A DNA stretch of 64,000 bases from Cepaea nemoralis. Lineage: Eukaryota > Mollusca > Gastropoda > Stylommatophora > Helicidae. The DNA lies in assembly GCA_014155875.1 (NCBI GenBank), contig JACEFZ010013514.1, positions 18,501 to 82,500 on the forward strand, given 5' to 3'. The notes beneath the pieces are model-generated. The model was not told where the DNA came from, did no database searches, and saw only the letters and a list, made by a program, of their open reading frames with translations. Shown piece after piece: positions 10,806 to 21,174 of this stretch (its first letter is position 1; each line of letters begins with the position of its first letter). The position numbers and the translations under genes are program-made.

Positions 10806-11035
10806 TTGTTTGGCCAAATTATGATAAGACAAAATATGGAACATGCTGTGGCAACCGAAAAGATTTGTGCACAGAGAAGTAGAAGAAGACCGCGTGAGAA
10901 AATCCTTAACAGTCTTGTGTCATGGCACGGAAGGCAGTCAACACACATAACTGATCCATGCCGTCGGAGATCGCAATTTGTGGAGAAGCATGATCGCCCA
11001 TGCCAGCCGGCAAAGCACTTTATTAGATTGTGAGA
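10800..11035 (+). pseudogene. RTE-like LINE, 3' end of ORF (fragment)
   Basis: The plus frame from 10,806 reads FGQIMIRQNMEHAVATEKI, then RRRPREKILNSLVSWHG, the conserved end of the RTE-like ORF. After a frame change it continues with the Met-Ile-Ala-His-Ala-Cys block at 10,990-11,010. It directly adjoins Tail E of opposite orientation. Dead fragment. Confidence 0.7.
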
Positions 11036-11109
11036 ACTAACCACTTTCTCACATACTGATTGGGGAAAAAAACTTACATAATCACTTTTTTTTTTTATTT
11101 GGGCGGGAA

Positions 11110-11138
11110 GGGGGGGGGGGGGGGGGGGGGGGGGGGGG
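11110..11138. repeat. Poly(G) run, 29 bp
   Basis: Twenty-nine consecutive G follow GGGCGGGAAG. The run can form intramolecular G-quadruplexes on the plus strand. Its length may be imprecise in any assembly. Confidence 0.92.
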
Positions 11139-11274
11139 TGATATTTATATATATTCCAGATTTGAAACGCGTTTTTCACATACATTTTCTGAATCACTGT
11201 TGTTTTGCATACGTCATGAAGTCATAAAATAACCACTCTTATCGGGTTACACTCTAAAATTAATTACTGTTATT

Positions 11275-11276
<2 letters not shown>

Positions 11277-11373
<97 letters not shown>
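11277..11373. repeat. (CT)n microsatellite
   Basis: About 97 bp of CT with one TTT interruption. The SLSL frame across it is an artefact. Confidence 0.97.
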
Positions 11374-11574
11374 TTCGCTACACATAACTGTTTTCAATTT
11401 ACTTTTTAATATGGGACACTTGTTCCAAAGTTTCATGTATAATCCATTGAGTGATATCGTTACACATATTTAAATCCGAACATTTATAGTTTCTATATTG
11501 TTAAAACTAAAGAAAAATGTTTCTGTTGTAATTTCAATTTAACGGTTCAATCTATATATGCTATATATGATTGC

Positions 11575-12360
11575 CTGCCAAACAAACAAGTGGTCCTGAC
11601 CAAACAGAAATTCATGACAGAAAATCGGAAGTAGGGGTGTGTGACAATAATGTTGTGAAAATGGTTAAAATTGTAGCAGATATACTGCATGATGTATCAA
11701 ATTAAAGGAGATTGCACTGGGAACACGACAGTGGTAATAATTAATTGATAGGTTAGAAATATTATGACAATATTGAGAGGTTTAGTAATTACAATTTAGA
11801 TTAAAGGGGTGAAAGTTATGACACATTTTCACTTGCCAATGTGTTATATTGTATCCACTGCAGATAATCCAGTTAAATTTACCGAATAATGTTAAATACA
11901 CCACTTGTATATAATAATACCACAAGAACTGCCACATAACACCAATAACACACAATTAAAACATAATATTTGGAAGCACACAATTTTCACACAAAATGAA
12001 AAATGTCAGGAACACACCAGGCATATTGTACTCAGAAGAATAATATAAACACTATTTTCTATTTAGTTATAATTATTATTCTTTTAAATTTAATGATTTA
12101 AATACTCCTTAAATACTTTGTGATAGGCAAAACAAATTTAGGGGCAAAATATGGCCTATTACTGCATTCATAATTCGACATGTGCCATCATATTATGACA
12201 TACTATGACGAACTTCCGCTTTTAGTGTTGTTTTCAATTACTACTAAATAATCTAACTGAATACTGACTACTGCACGTGGTATTAGTTTTAGAATCTTTA
12301 ACAAAGTCCTTTAAATGACAATAACTGTAATATAAAAATGTTTAAAACGGTAATTTTAAT
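11575..12360. repeat. Repeat I and AT-rich unique DNA
   Basis: 11,605-11,720 shares GGAAGTAGGGGTGTGTGACA, then TTGTGAAAATGGTTAAAAT and GTAGCAGATAT, with copies at 20.55-20.80 kb and 37.69-37.78 kb. The remainder to 12,360 is AT-rich and could be the rest of the same element, but I cannot match it elsewhere. No coding frame is seen. Confidence 0.5.
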
Positions 12361-12428
12361 AAAATATATGAGGTCCTAACCAGAAGGCGTTGTCATTTTG
12401 AAGTTCAAATCACAACAATCATTTCGAA

Positions 12429-12430
<2 letters not shown>

Positions 12431-12524
<94 letters not shown>
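12431..12524. repeat. (CA)n microsatellite
   Basis: About 94 bp of CA repeats with one CC slip near 12,486. The His-Thr and Cys-Val frames across it are artefacts. 12,530-12,780 holds no recognised feature. Confidence 0.97.
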
Positions 12525-12525
<1 letters not shown>

Positions 12526-13079
12526 CACAAAAAACGTGGATGCTAACACTTGTTTCACACTGCGAAACATTTCTGTCTCAATTTTAATTTACCAAAGCAC
12601 TAAAAATTGCGGAATAATTAGAGAAGTGGAACAAATAACGCACCGTCTATATCGAACCAACCTAGTGGTTTACGGGTACCAAATTCGTTCCATGGAACCA
12701 ATACAGTGGTTCACGGCAGGCAATCAGTTAACTGTTGTCATTAAGCGCATTTTAATCGGTTAATTAGATGAGCAATGGTCGAGACCGACATCCAGCTCGC
12801 CCTCAGGAAGATGAGACGGGTATTTTACTCAAGGGATGAATGTGACTGTGGAACTTTGACCAGATTGCAGGAACATCAAGTCAAACGGGATCACAGTCTA
12901 GACTAGAGCGCCATGCGGGAAACCAAAGAAGAATAGCCAACCAACACAGAACTGGTATCGTTAGTCGCTACAAGCTGAGGGAGATATTGAGGAGGGGATC
13001 TGAGCACTTAAGGGCTAAAAGTTCAGTGTGAATTTAGGATGATCTATTGACTAACTGGCCTATTAAAAATCATTCTCTA

Positions 13080-13735
13080 TAGCTCTGCCAAAGAAATCAG
13101 GCACTTTACAATACGGAGAGCATCACACAATAAGTCTTATGAGTCACATGACAAAGCTGTTACTGAAAATAATTATGAAAAGAATAAGAAACAAGATTAA
13201 ACCAGAATTTAGTGATGTGGATTTGTGGAGGGAAAAGTAAAAACAGATCTATACTTATGCTTCATTGACTACACGAAAGAATTTGACAATATGAAACATG
13301 ATGAAATAATAAAATTACTCAAGCAACTGAACATTGACGGCAAATAAATGCAAACAATAAAGAACATATATAGGCTGCAAACAGTAGCCATAAAATTCAA
13401 TATATTACTAGGAACATTTCAGCGTGTAAAGAAGGGCATCAGATGAGGTCGTGTAATGTCTCCTGATTTGTTCTAATTGTACAGTGAACATATAATGAGA
13501 TCTGCAAAATATATTTCAATGATCCTGTTTGGTGGACATAATATAAATAACTTACATTATGCTGATGACACCGTTTTGATAGCAACAAGTCAGAAGGATA
13601 TAAGGAAATGATAAATATAGTGGTTGCAGAAAGTGGACAAAATGAGCCTTAGTTTAAATAATAGAAAGACAGAAGTCAGGGTGATATCAAAGAAACAATG
13701 TTGTTTGTCCATCAAGAATGATGATGACTATTCAT
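13080..13735 (+). pseudogene. RTE-like LINE reverse transcriptase core, degenerate
   Basis: The plus strand shows LPKKSGTLQYGEHHTISLMS near 13,085-13,145 and LLLKIIMKRIRNKIKPEF near 13,155-13,210 (RT domains 1-2). FIDYTKEFDNMKHDEI follows near 13,262-13,310 (domain A with the first catalytic Asp), then GRVMSPDLF near 13,450 (domain B) and YADDTVLIA near 13,557 (domain C with the catalytic Asp pair). At least three stops and frame changes occur and the stretch between domains 2 and A is shortened. The catalytic residues survive as sequence but the protein cannot be made. The ORF resumes at 14,190 after an insertion. Confidence 0.8.
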
Positions 13736-14175
13736 TTCATCGAGAGGGGTTGAAAGTATGGAGCCGTGAGTTCTAAAATGGCTGATAAGGCCTATTTTGG
13801 CAATGTGGGCAAAGATTGCTTGACGTTCCAGGAGGGGGATCTCCTGCAGTTGTTTTTCTGTCCAGCCTTTTCTTCACAGCTCTTGCAGTCCTGGTTGCTT
13901 CACAAGTGACTGCACCCTTGCGTAATGATGTACACCACTAATTTCGGTCTTTAGCAACAGTCTCCCAGGGGTCAAGATGAATTCCAAAAGCTTTCAGTGA
14001 GATTTTCAGTGTCTTTAAAGCGTGACCTCTGGCCGCCCTGAGAGCGTTTACCACAACGCAGCTCAACGTAAACAATTCGTTTAGGGAGCCTGTGATCTGG
14101 CATGCGAGTCAAGTGACCGGCCCAGCGAATCTGATTCTTTATTAATAGAGTGTGGATACTGGGCATGGACGTATC
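13735..14175 (-). pseudogene. Second LINE 3' end nested in the RTE copy
   Basis: The minus strand reads NQIRWAGHLTRMPDHRLPKR, then GKRSQGGQRSRFKDT near 14,020-14,060, and later CPHCQ near 13,800. This is the C-terminal end of a different non-LTR family, related to the zinc-finger-ended LINE at 41.9-45.1 kb. It separates two parts of the plus-strand RTE element, so it inserted later. 5' truncated. Confidence 0.75.
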
Positions 14176-14184
14176 AATGAAAAA

Positions 14185-14500
14185 GATTGTATGTGCAAGT
14201 AAAGTAAATGACGTTATATTTGGGCATGTCCAAACATTCAGATATCTAGGCACATGGATAACATCAGATGGAAGATGCGTCACTGAGATTTAAAAAGAAA
14301 AAGAAAACAGCATAGGACATGCAAATACTGCATTCTATCAAATAAAAAAAAAACCTTTTGTGTAATAAGTCATTGTCCTTGAAAGTTAGAAAGAGAGTTC
14401 TTGCATGTTACACAGAACCAATGTTAACATACAGCTACGAATCCTGGACAATCAGTAAACAGTCGAAACAATTTCTTAGAGATGTGTCTTGACTGTATTA
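14185..14500 (+). pseudogene. RTE-like LINE, continuation after the nested insert
   Basis: The plus strand reads FRYLGTWITSDGRCVTEI near 14,238-14,290, then ANTAFYQI near 14,320, followed by a frameshifted block with the Tyr-Glu-Ser-Trp-Thr motif near 14,440. This is the RTE segment that normally follows the YADD region, restoring colinearity with 13,080-13,735. Broken by an A-run and stops. Confidence 0.75.
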
Positions 14501-14504
14501 TTAT

Positions 14505-15175
14505 CAGTTAACTAACTAACTAACTGACTGACTGACTGACTGACTGACTAACTGACTAACTGACTGACTGACTAACTGACTGACTGACTGACTGACTAAC
14601 TGACTAACTGACTGACTAACTGACTGACTGACTGACTAACTGACTAACTGATTGACTGACTGACTGACTAACTGACTAACTACCTACCTACCTACCTAAC
14701 TAACTAACTAACTAACTGACTGACTGACTAACTAACTGACTGACTGACTGACTGACTGACTGACTGACTACCTACCTACCTACCTAACTAACTAACTAAG
14801 TAACTAACTAAATAACTAACTAATTAACTAACTAACTAACTAGAACTAACCAACTAACTAACTAACTAACTGACTGACTGACTGACTGATTGACTGACTG
14901 ACTGACTGACTGACTGACTGACTGACTGACTAACTGACTACTACCTACCTACCTACCTAACTAACTAACTAATTAACTAACTAAATAACTAACTAACTAA
15001 TTAACTAACTAACTAACTAGAACTAACCAACTAACTAACTAACTAATTAACTAACTAACTAGCTAGCTAGCTGCTAGCTAACTAACTAACGAATTAGCTA
15101 GCTAATTAACTAACCAACACAGTAACTAAGTGGCTAACTAAGTAAAGAACTAACTAACTAACTAACCAGACAAGA
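14505..15175. repeat. TAAC/TGAC/TACC tetranucleotide array
   Basis: Roughly 670 bp are built from TAAC, TGAC and TACC four-base words in blocks, with a duplicated block order (TGAC, TACC, TAAC, then a TAGAACTAACCAAC interruption) at about 14,690-14,860 and 14,935-15,040. The block duplication shows segmental expansion as well as slippage. Confidence 0.93.
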
Positions 15176-15212
15176 ATCCAACCAACCAAGCAACCAAGTA
15201 ACTAATCTAACA

Positions 15213-15425
15213 CAATCAAAGGCTCGCACAGTCAAAGCCTTACACAATCAAATGTTCACACAATCAAAGTCTGACACAACCAAAGGCTCGCACAGTCAAA
15301 GCCTGACACAACCAAAGACTTACACAATCAAAGCCTTATACAATCAAAGGCTCACACAATCAAATCCTGGCACAACCAAAGGTTCACACAGTCAAACCCT
15401 GGCACATACAAAGGTTCACTCAATC
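15213..15425. repeat. 16-bp minisatellite, about 13 copies
   Basis: The unit is CACAATCAAAGCCTTA and variants (CACAGTCAAAGCCTGA, CACAACCAAAGGCTCG). Copies are in strict 16-bp register from about 15,217 to 15,425. The Ser/Thr/Gln-rich open frame across it is an artefact of the repeat. Confidence 0.92.
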
Positions 15426-15429
15426 TTCA

Positions 15430-16190
15430 CTCCACTCCAATGCCTGTTGCCTCACACGATACTGTGACTCATTACCCACTATCTTATCTCTCCGCGGCAA
15501 ACGTTAACAACTCACAGAACTTCAGTCACTCTAATACATGAACATAGTTAGTCCATCCGCAATCCTGAATAAATATAGATCAGTTGGGTGAGTCTAAATT
15601 GGCTTTCAGAGGGGATAAAGGGTTAACAATCTGAATTCAAAACAATTAACAAATCCATTTTTATATCACCCTCTCCATCCCCTTTATCCATGATTTGTAT
15701 CCCCGATCCCCATTTTCCTAGAGGCTCGTTTCTCGCTAAAGTCTCACCCTTTTTTCTTGTTATACATTTTAAATCGCTCTGCAAGAGCCATACCCTTGAT
15801 CCCATCTTGTCTCCCTGCCCAACCCACATTTGGTATTCCAGCTAAAAGGTTCAAGGCTTCTGCAATGTAAAAGCTTCATTGTCAGTCTGTACTTGTCTTT
15901 ATTCTAAAGAACAATTTGCATAACCATTATTGGAATTTACTGCGGACTTATCTAAAGCCCGGCTTTCTTTTCTTGTGCGCACACTCAATTTATTTACCCC
16001 ATGCACGAAATACGAGTATGTTTTGTTGTTCTGTTTTGAGTGTATTAATGCGCGCATTAGATTGAACCCTCTTGCGTTAACCTTGTACTGAAGGAGAGGA
16101 AAAACATTAAATTTGAGATCACTGGATCGAAATCTGCGAAATCTGGTCGAGGTTGTTGTATATGTCGGCAGGCCAAGATGGTGGGGCCAG
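15430..16190. other. No recognised gene
   Basis: Mixed-composition DNA without motifs I recognise on either strand. Confidence 0.4.
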
Positions 16191-16194
16191 AACA

Positions 16195-16295
16195 AAGGAT
16201 GGTGTTTTAGATTTGGTCCATGTGTTTACGATTACAGATGGAATTTATTACTGAGCTAGTATTTTTTGCTGTTGTTGTTTTCGGTTAGTCCATCC
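16195..16295 (+). repeat. Repeat K copy
   Basis: GATTTGGTCCATGTGTTTACG and the following ATTACAGATGGAATTTATTACTGAGCTAGT match, inverted, 21,550-21,665. About 100 bp are shared at high identity. Class unknown. Confidence 0.65.
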
Positions 16296-16359
16296 TTGTG
16301 CTTAAAATATGTGAAAACTGCTCCGCGAAAAATAGCAGAAAAGATGAATGTACTGTATT

Positions 16360-16865
16360 CAGTCGTCTTCTTCTTCTTCGTTCATCCGGAGTTTTTTTTT
16401 CGGACGTGATTGCGTTGTGCCTGTTTACAGCAGAGCTGCGTTCTTGCGCCGTTAGGCCGACACATCCGACTTCTGCGGGCATTTGTTGACCGGGTTAACC
16501 TTCCCGGGGGGGGGGGGGGGGGGGTTTCTTAGGACGTTAGACTCTCACTGTTGTGGTGTTATCTCCCATCCCAGCTGACCCATATAGAACAGCCAAAGGC
16601 ATCCTGGTCGGCCCTCAAGGGAAGGCAGGGGCAGACCATGGGCATTCCCCGCCATCCAAGGAGGCTTCCATAATTGCAGAGCCAACACACAGCGCTCTGG
16701 TACTGGGCTCACCCAAGGAATCGTCACGTCCTGCACATGGCTGCTTAGCCTCACTTCCGTATATTGGGCCTTCCGTTCACCATAGGCTGTTCTTCCAGAA
16801 GCCAGAAGAATGCTGTTTGCAGATGACATCCACACAGTGAGCTTTCGATTCGGACTTTCCACGTA
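16360..16865 (-). mobile_element. Tail E, LINE 3' end
   Basis: On the minus strand the segment runs from the CTCACTGTGTGGATG region near 16,840 through GGAAGCCTCCTTGGATGG, the ACCAGGATGCC region and the poly(G) site, to CTCCGGATGAACGAAGAAG at 16,365. It follows the Jockey-like C-terminal fragment at 16,870-17,165 in the same orientation. This suggests that Tail E is the 3' UTR of that LINE. A 19-bp G run (16,506-16,524) sits at the position where the 22-kb copy has only CCTGGGAGA. Confidence 0.75.
16506..16524. repeat. Poly(G) run, 19 bp, inside Tail E
   Basis: The run is embedded after AACCTTCCC in Tail E. The homologous site is GGGG-containing but short at 10,695 and 22,049, and an 18-bp G run at 31,318. 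Expansion therefore happened within the repeat copies. Confidence 0.9.
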
Positions 16866-16869
16866 ATGG

Positions 16870-17165
16870 ATTTGCTATCCAAGCAATATTCCATTTCATG
16901 CCTCTGGGAGGCTTGTGTAACCGACATGTCTGTGGTATGAAGTGTGGCAGTCTAAATACTTCTTCATGTACATTTAAATGTCAACCTGAATACAGTTAAA
17001 GTAAGCTACAGTCGACTTGAGCTTGTTGATATCTCCATAGAGCTTGTCCTTGAATGAAGCAGGTGTGGGCCAAAATATCTTTCTCTGTTCTGCATATATT
17101 GGGCACTCTTGCAGCAAATGTTTAGCTGTCATTTTACCAGTTCCACAATGTATTCAGTCCAAGAA
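16870..17165 (-). pseudogene. Jockey-like LINE, C-terminal fragment
   Basis: The minus strand gives AKHLLQECPIYAEQRKIFWP, then TPASFKDKLYGDINKLKSTV, the tail segment that follows the reverse transcriptase/RNase H-like part in Jockey-like mollusc LINEs (pattern HxLQxCPxY...LxG). It is about 60 residues, 5' truncated, and continues downstream into Tail E. The neighbouring plus-strand Jockey ORF at 17.2 kb is a separate copy in opposite orientation. Confidence 0.65.
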
Positions 17166-17224
17166 CATTTCTTTTACAATTGAACGGCTCAAAAACCAAT
17201 TTCTTCAGATCCAGCGAGAAAACA

Positions 17225-18300
17225 GTAAGGACACGCGTATGTACTTGCCTTACAAGAACATCAGACGGGATATGCCTGTGCTGGTGATTTCTAGGAAAGA
17301 TCATAATACCTTTTTTGATTCCTTGTACATTGTCATATCAGGGAATGGCAATTCTCATTCGCGACAGCTTGGTCGCGTCAGAGCTAGACATGTCCAGTTG
17401 GAACAATGAAGACCTACAAATACAGGCGGTAAGAGTTCAATTCGGTCTACCATTTTTGTTGGTTAATGTTTATGCTCGTAACGTGAGTGTGGATTCCCAG
17501 AAGTGGCAGTGCTTAAGTGACGTATTAGGTCAAGAGAGAAATGTTATTTTCTGTGGCGATTTCAACGCGAAAGGCAGATCACGGGGAAACATTTCCTCCA
17601 ACATGTAGGGAGAGGAACTCGAGATGCACTTGAAACCATTGACCTGGTCTATATCAACAATGGTTATGTCATCAGGACAGCAAGCTGGCCAGGTGATGAG
17701 GACAATGCTATTGATCTGGCGCTGGTTTCTCCTTCACTCACTACAGTGTGTAGATGGGGTGTCCTAGGGTACCACGGCAGCCACCACCACCCTTGCAGCA
17801 TATTGGTGGAGAAAGGCAGAACCAGGCAACGGTCAAGACCTTCCAGTATGACAGTACAGTGCAAGATGTGGTGAGTAAAATAAGGCGCGACAAGCGCAGA
17901 AAGCTTCAGGGCAGCAAACAAAGCTAGGAGCAGCCACCGTGGTGGAATTATGAAGTGGGGAAGGCCTGGGTGAATGTGCGTAGTGCTGTAAGTAAATGGC
18001 AAATCGCCAAGAAGAACAGAGCTGCCCATCCTAGTCCCTGCATGCACTTAGAAAGAGAGATGCACACAAAAGTAGGCTATTTAAAAAAAACTGGTTAAGG
18101 TGGTTAAAAGTGAAAAATGGGCAGAGGTGTGTCAAAGAGTAAGCACAGACAAGTCACTGAAATTGTTCTGGCGACTACATAAAAGCATGAGTGTGGTAGT
18201 CAAGAATAAGAGAATTTCTGACTTCCATGGTGCTGACCTCACCTGGCAGAAGACTGTCGAGGACAAGGCAGAGCAACCAGACAGACATGGGAGGCCGAAA
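17225..18300 (+). pseudogene. Jockey-like LINE, APE-type endonuclease part
   Basis: From 17,340 the plus frame reads GMAILIRDSLVASELDMSSW, then QAVRVQFGLPFLLVNVYARN and FCGDFNAKG near 17,550, the AP endonuclease core. After a frameshift near 17,580 it continues IDLVYINNGYVIRTASWP and NAIDLALVSPSL, then GYHGSHHHP near 17,770. In active enzymes that last motif is GSDH, so the catalytic Asp appears replaced by His. 18,100-18,260 reads EKWAEVCQRVSTDKSLKLFW, the linker to the RT. Two or more frameshifts make it dead. Confidence 0.8.
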
Positions 18301-18478
18301 TCTTGCCAAGGAGGTCACCTCAGACAGGTGCAAGGCCCAGAATATTTCGGATGAAGAAACAGAATCCATGGGAATGTCGATATACGAAGCCCATAACCGG
18401 GCACTCTCACGAAGTTTATACTTCACCTCGACACCGCAAGGTACAAGAGGAACATGATGAGATGAGATGAGATGAGAA
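18300..18478 (+). mobile_element. LINE 3' end with (ATGAG)n tail inserted in the Jockey copy
   Basis: The segment carries SMGMSIYEAHNRALSRSLYF, then TSTPQGTRGT and stop, followed by GATGAGATGAGATGAG. The same 3' terminus appears inverted at 26.65 and 32.35 kb with matching ATGAG/CTCAT tails. It lies between the endonuclease linker and the RT of the Jockey-like element, so it is a later 5'-truncated insertion. The 5' junction is not exact. Confidence 0.65.
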
Positions 18479-19014
18479 GACACAGTGACAGTGAAAGAAA
18501 TCAAGGCTGTGCTTCGACGATAAAAAAAAACCGCGCTCCAGGGCCAGATGGAATAAGATACGACGACATCAATAGGTATACCGACAACGAGCTAGAGAAA
18601 CTAGCAGACATGTACAACAACAGTATAGGGAGTGCTAGCATCAACGAGCAGTGGTTACACAGCTATCTGATTCCCTTGCCGAAGCCTGGCAAAGACCACA
18701 CAGAAATTCAGGGATATTGAGTAATAACCATGCAGAGTACAATAGGCAAGCCGCTGGAGAAGTTAATTGCCTGAAAAAAATATCAAGTAAGCTAGAGAGG
18801 CAAGGTATTTTCCCACCTACCCTGGGAGGGTACCGTTCAAAAAGAGAAACCTGGACCAATGCAGCAGTTTTTGCCCATGATGTCTATGAAGGTTTCCACT
18901 CATGCGCTGAAACCTTTGCTGCAGAGATTGATCTTGAGGACGCGTACAACAGAGTACCATTGGATTTTTTAATGCTTCAGCTTCTTGAACTCAAGATAAG
19001 CCCTCTCTCCTCCT
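18478..19014 (+). pseudogene. Jockey-like LINE, reverse transcriptase part
   Basis: The plus strand gives APGPDGIRYDDINRY near 18,537, YLIPLPKPGKDHTEI near 18,663, then after frameshifts IGKPLEKLI, GIFPPTLGGYRS near 18,810 and AEIDLEDAYNRVPLDFLM near 18,920-18,975. The last is RT domain A with the first catalytic Asp. The copy is cut at about 19,014 by an inverted SINE-A, before domains B and C, so the YADD box is absent. Confidence 0.8.
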
Positions 19015-19345
19015 TAGTTTAGTTTAGTCGATGGATCAACATCAAAGCACACTGGTGTAACCCATAAGTGCTCCGTTCTCCTCCTAACTCAAACCTGAGT
19101 TTGGAGAATACAGCTCAGTGCACGAACTCCGTAGCACGGGCGAGGATCCTGAAATACATTGGGTAGATTTTTAACTCGAAATTTTGCCCGGGCAGCGCCG
19201 TTGGGCTACTCTTATTCGATTTCCAACTGCCATGGGATTTTTTACGTGCGCAACAATACACATGGGTGTCCGATCTCACTACCCAGATACCAGGGGAAAT
19301 TTTATTACTAGAAGTCCACGTGAAAACGACCCGGTCCTCACAGAT
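19015..19345 (-). mobile_element. SINE-A copy, 5' truncated, minus strand
   Basis: It begins with the SINE-A 3' end (TTTAGTTTAGTCGATGGATC), continues with GTAACCCATAAGTGCTCCG and CAGCGCCGTT, and stops at CCGGTCCTCACAG, just short of the box B region. The tRNA-like head is missing, so Pol III activity is not expected. Confidence 0.8.
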
Positions 19346-19500
19346 GAAAAAAGAGTAGCCAAAGTATGTCAGGATCTTCGCCGGTGCTACAGAGTTCTTC
19401 CACTGAGCTGAGATTCTCTGGACTCAGGCTTAAGTTAGGAGTAGAACGGAGCACTTTATGGGTTACACCCGTGTGCCGTGATGTTGATCCGTCGATTCAG
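19346..19500 (+). mobile_element. SINE-A fragment in opposite orientation
   Basis: GAAAAAAGAGTAGCC is joined directly to AAAGTATGTCAGGATC, so about 43 bp present in the 40.8-kb copy are deleted. It then runs to the 3' end CGTGTGCCGTGATGTTGATC. Together with 19,015-19,345 it makes a fold-back with both SINE 3' ends pointing outward. It ends in (CAAA)n. Confidence 0.8.
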
Positions 19501-19564
19501 CAAACAAACAAACAAATCTCTCTATTACCAGTGTCACTCCGAATTTAGAAGTACTTGTAATTTA

Positions 19565-19690
19565 CCCCCCCCCCCCCCTTCCACACCCCAAATCAAGAAC
19601 GAGAAGTCAATATTTTAGTCCAACTGACCGGTAGAGGGGTTGAACCCGCTGCCTTGGCACAAGCAAGCCGGAAGATTAAGTACGCACTTT
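19565..19690 (-). mobile_element. SINE-C copy, minus strand
   Basis: Reversed, it reads TTAATCTTCCGGCTTGC, GCGGGTTCAACCCCT (box B), GTTGGACTAAAATATTGAC and CTTGATTTGGGG, matching 28,975-29,180. A 14-bp C run (19,565-19,578 on plus) terminates it. Confidence 0.75.
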
Positions 19691-19764
19691 TATTCAATCG
19701 TACCTGCTGATCTCCTTTATTCGTTTTTTTTGTGTGTGTTTATATTTCTCTAATTTCGTGGCAA

Positions 19765-20495
19765 GATAATCAACAATGAGAACAAAATAATGAATGAGAA
19801 CAAGATAATCAACAATGAGAACAAGATAATCAACAATGAGAACAAGATAATCAACAATGAGAACAAGATAATCAACAATGAGAACAAAATAATCAACAAT
19901 GAGAACAAAATAACAACAATGAGAACAAAATAATCAACAATGAGAACAAGATAATCAACAATGAGAACAAGATAATCAACAATGAGAACAAAATAATCAA
20001 CAATGAGAACAAAATAACAACAATGAGAACAAAATAATCAACAATGAGAACAAAATAATCAACAATGAGAACAAAATAACAACAATGAGAACAAAATAAT
20101 CAACAATAAGAACAAGATAATCAACAATGAGAACAAAATAATCAACAATGAGAACAAAATAATCAACAATGAGAACAAAATAATCAACAATGAGAACAAT
20201 ATAATCAACAATGAGAACAAGATAATCAGCAATGAGAACAAAATAATCAACAATGAAAACAAGATAATCAACAATGAGAACAAGATAATCAGCAATGAGA
20301 ACAAAATAATCAACAATGAAAACAAAATAATCAGCAATGAGAACAAAATAATCAACAATGAGAACAAAATAATCAACAATGAGAACAAGATAATCAGCAA
20401 TGAGAACAAAATAATCAACAATGAGAACAAAATAATCAACAATGAGAACAAGCTAATCAACAATGAGAACAAGATAATCAACAGTGAGAACAAGA
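19765..20495. repeat. 21-bp minisatellite, about 35 copies
   Basis: The unit ATAATCAACAATGAGAACAAG repeats with single-base variants (AAG/AAA, GAG/AAG, CAAC/CAGC). A few copies have a 1-bp deletion, ATAACAAC. Because 21 is a multiple of three, the minus strand carries an open frame of Leu-Phe-Ser-Leu-Leu-Ile-Ile heptads. I treat that as an artefact. Confidence 0.95.
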
Positions 20496-20544
20496 AGTCA
20501 GACATACAGTGGTTATAGGAATGCAGGTTAAACATTATTGACAG

Positions 20545-20790
20545 ATTGAGTACCAAACAAACAAGAGGTATGGACTTAACACAAGTGGATGGCGGAAACT
20601 GGGAAGTAAGGGATACTGAAAAGTTGTTGTTAATATGGTAGCAGACATGTTTATATCAAATTACAGGGGTTTGCAAAGGGAAAGACTACAATATATACCC
20701 GTGGCAGATATGGGTTGCGAATTAAGACAATTAATCATCCTATGGCATTTAATCAATTAAGATTTGCTTGGTCTATACACATTTGGGCCA
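20545..20790 (+). repeat. Repeat I copy
   Basis: GGAAGTAAGGGATACTGAAA, then AGTTGTTGTTAATATGGTAG and CAGACATG match 37.70-37.78 kb and 11.6-11.7 kb. The end (CCTATGGCATTTAATCAATTAAG) matches 38,225-38,250. The copy lacks the insertion seen at 37.8 kb. Confidence 0.6.
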
Positions 20791-21170
20791 AGCTCCAAAT
20801 AGCCAGTGCGTCTTGGGCGTGTTCACGTGACCTTTCACTTTTTTTTAAATAGTGGATTGGTTTTGGCTGTTATTCAACTTGTTGCGGTTGGCTTTCAGCA
20901 TTGTTGTTAATATGTCATGGCCACTATCACAATCAGCCACCTACAAGGTTTTGGCAGTTGTTAATCTTCTTCATTCCTGTTGTATTTTTTTTTCTATAGC
21001 CTATTTGATTTCTAGTATTTCCATTTATGTGAATAATTTTATAGGATATTATAGCAAAATTGTCTTGTCTATCATGTTTATCAATGCGTAACCTTATCAG
21101 TTTATCCCATGCTCCATTTTGAGTCCCTATATTGTCTTTTCCCTTCTTCTCGTTTTGACTTATTTAAAAA
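20790..21170. other. No recognised gene
   Basis: AT-rich DNA without a repeat match or protein-like frame. Confidence 0.35.
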
Positions 21171-21174
21171 ACGC

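Noticed and set aside
16545..16862. 105-codon frame as a gene
   Set aside because: It lies inside Tail E, which is repeated four times. Other copies do not keep the frame.
20059..20556. 165-codon hydrophobic heptad frame as a membrane protein
   Set aside because: It coincides with the 21-bp minisatellite. Units with 1-bp deletions upstream break the frame.
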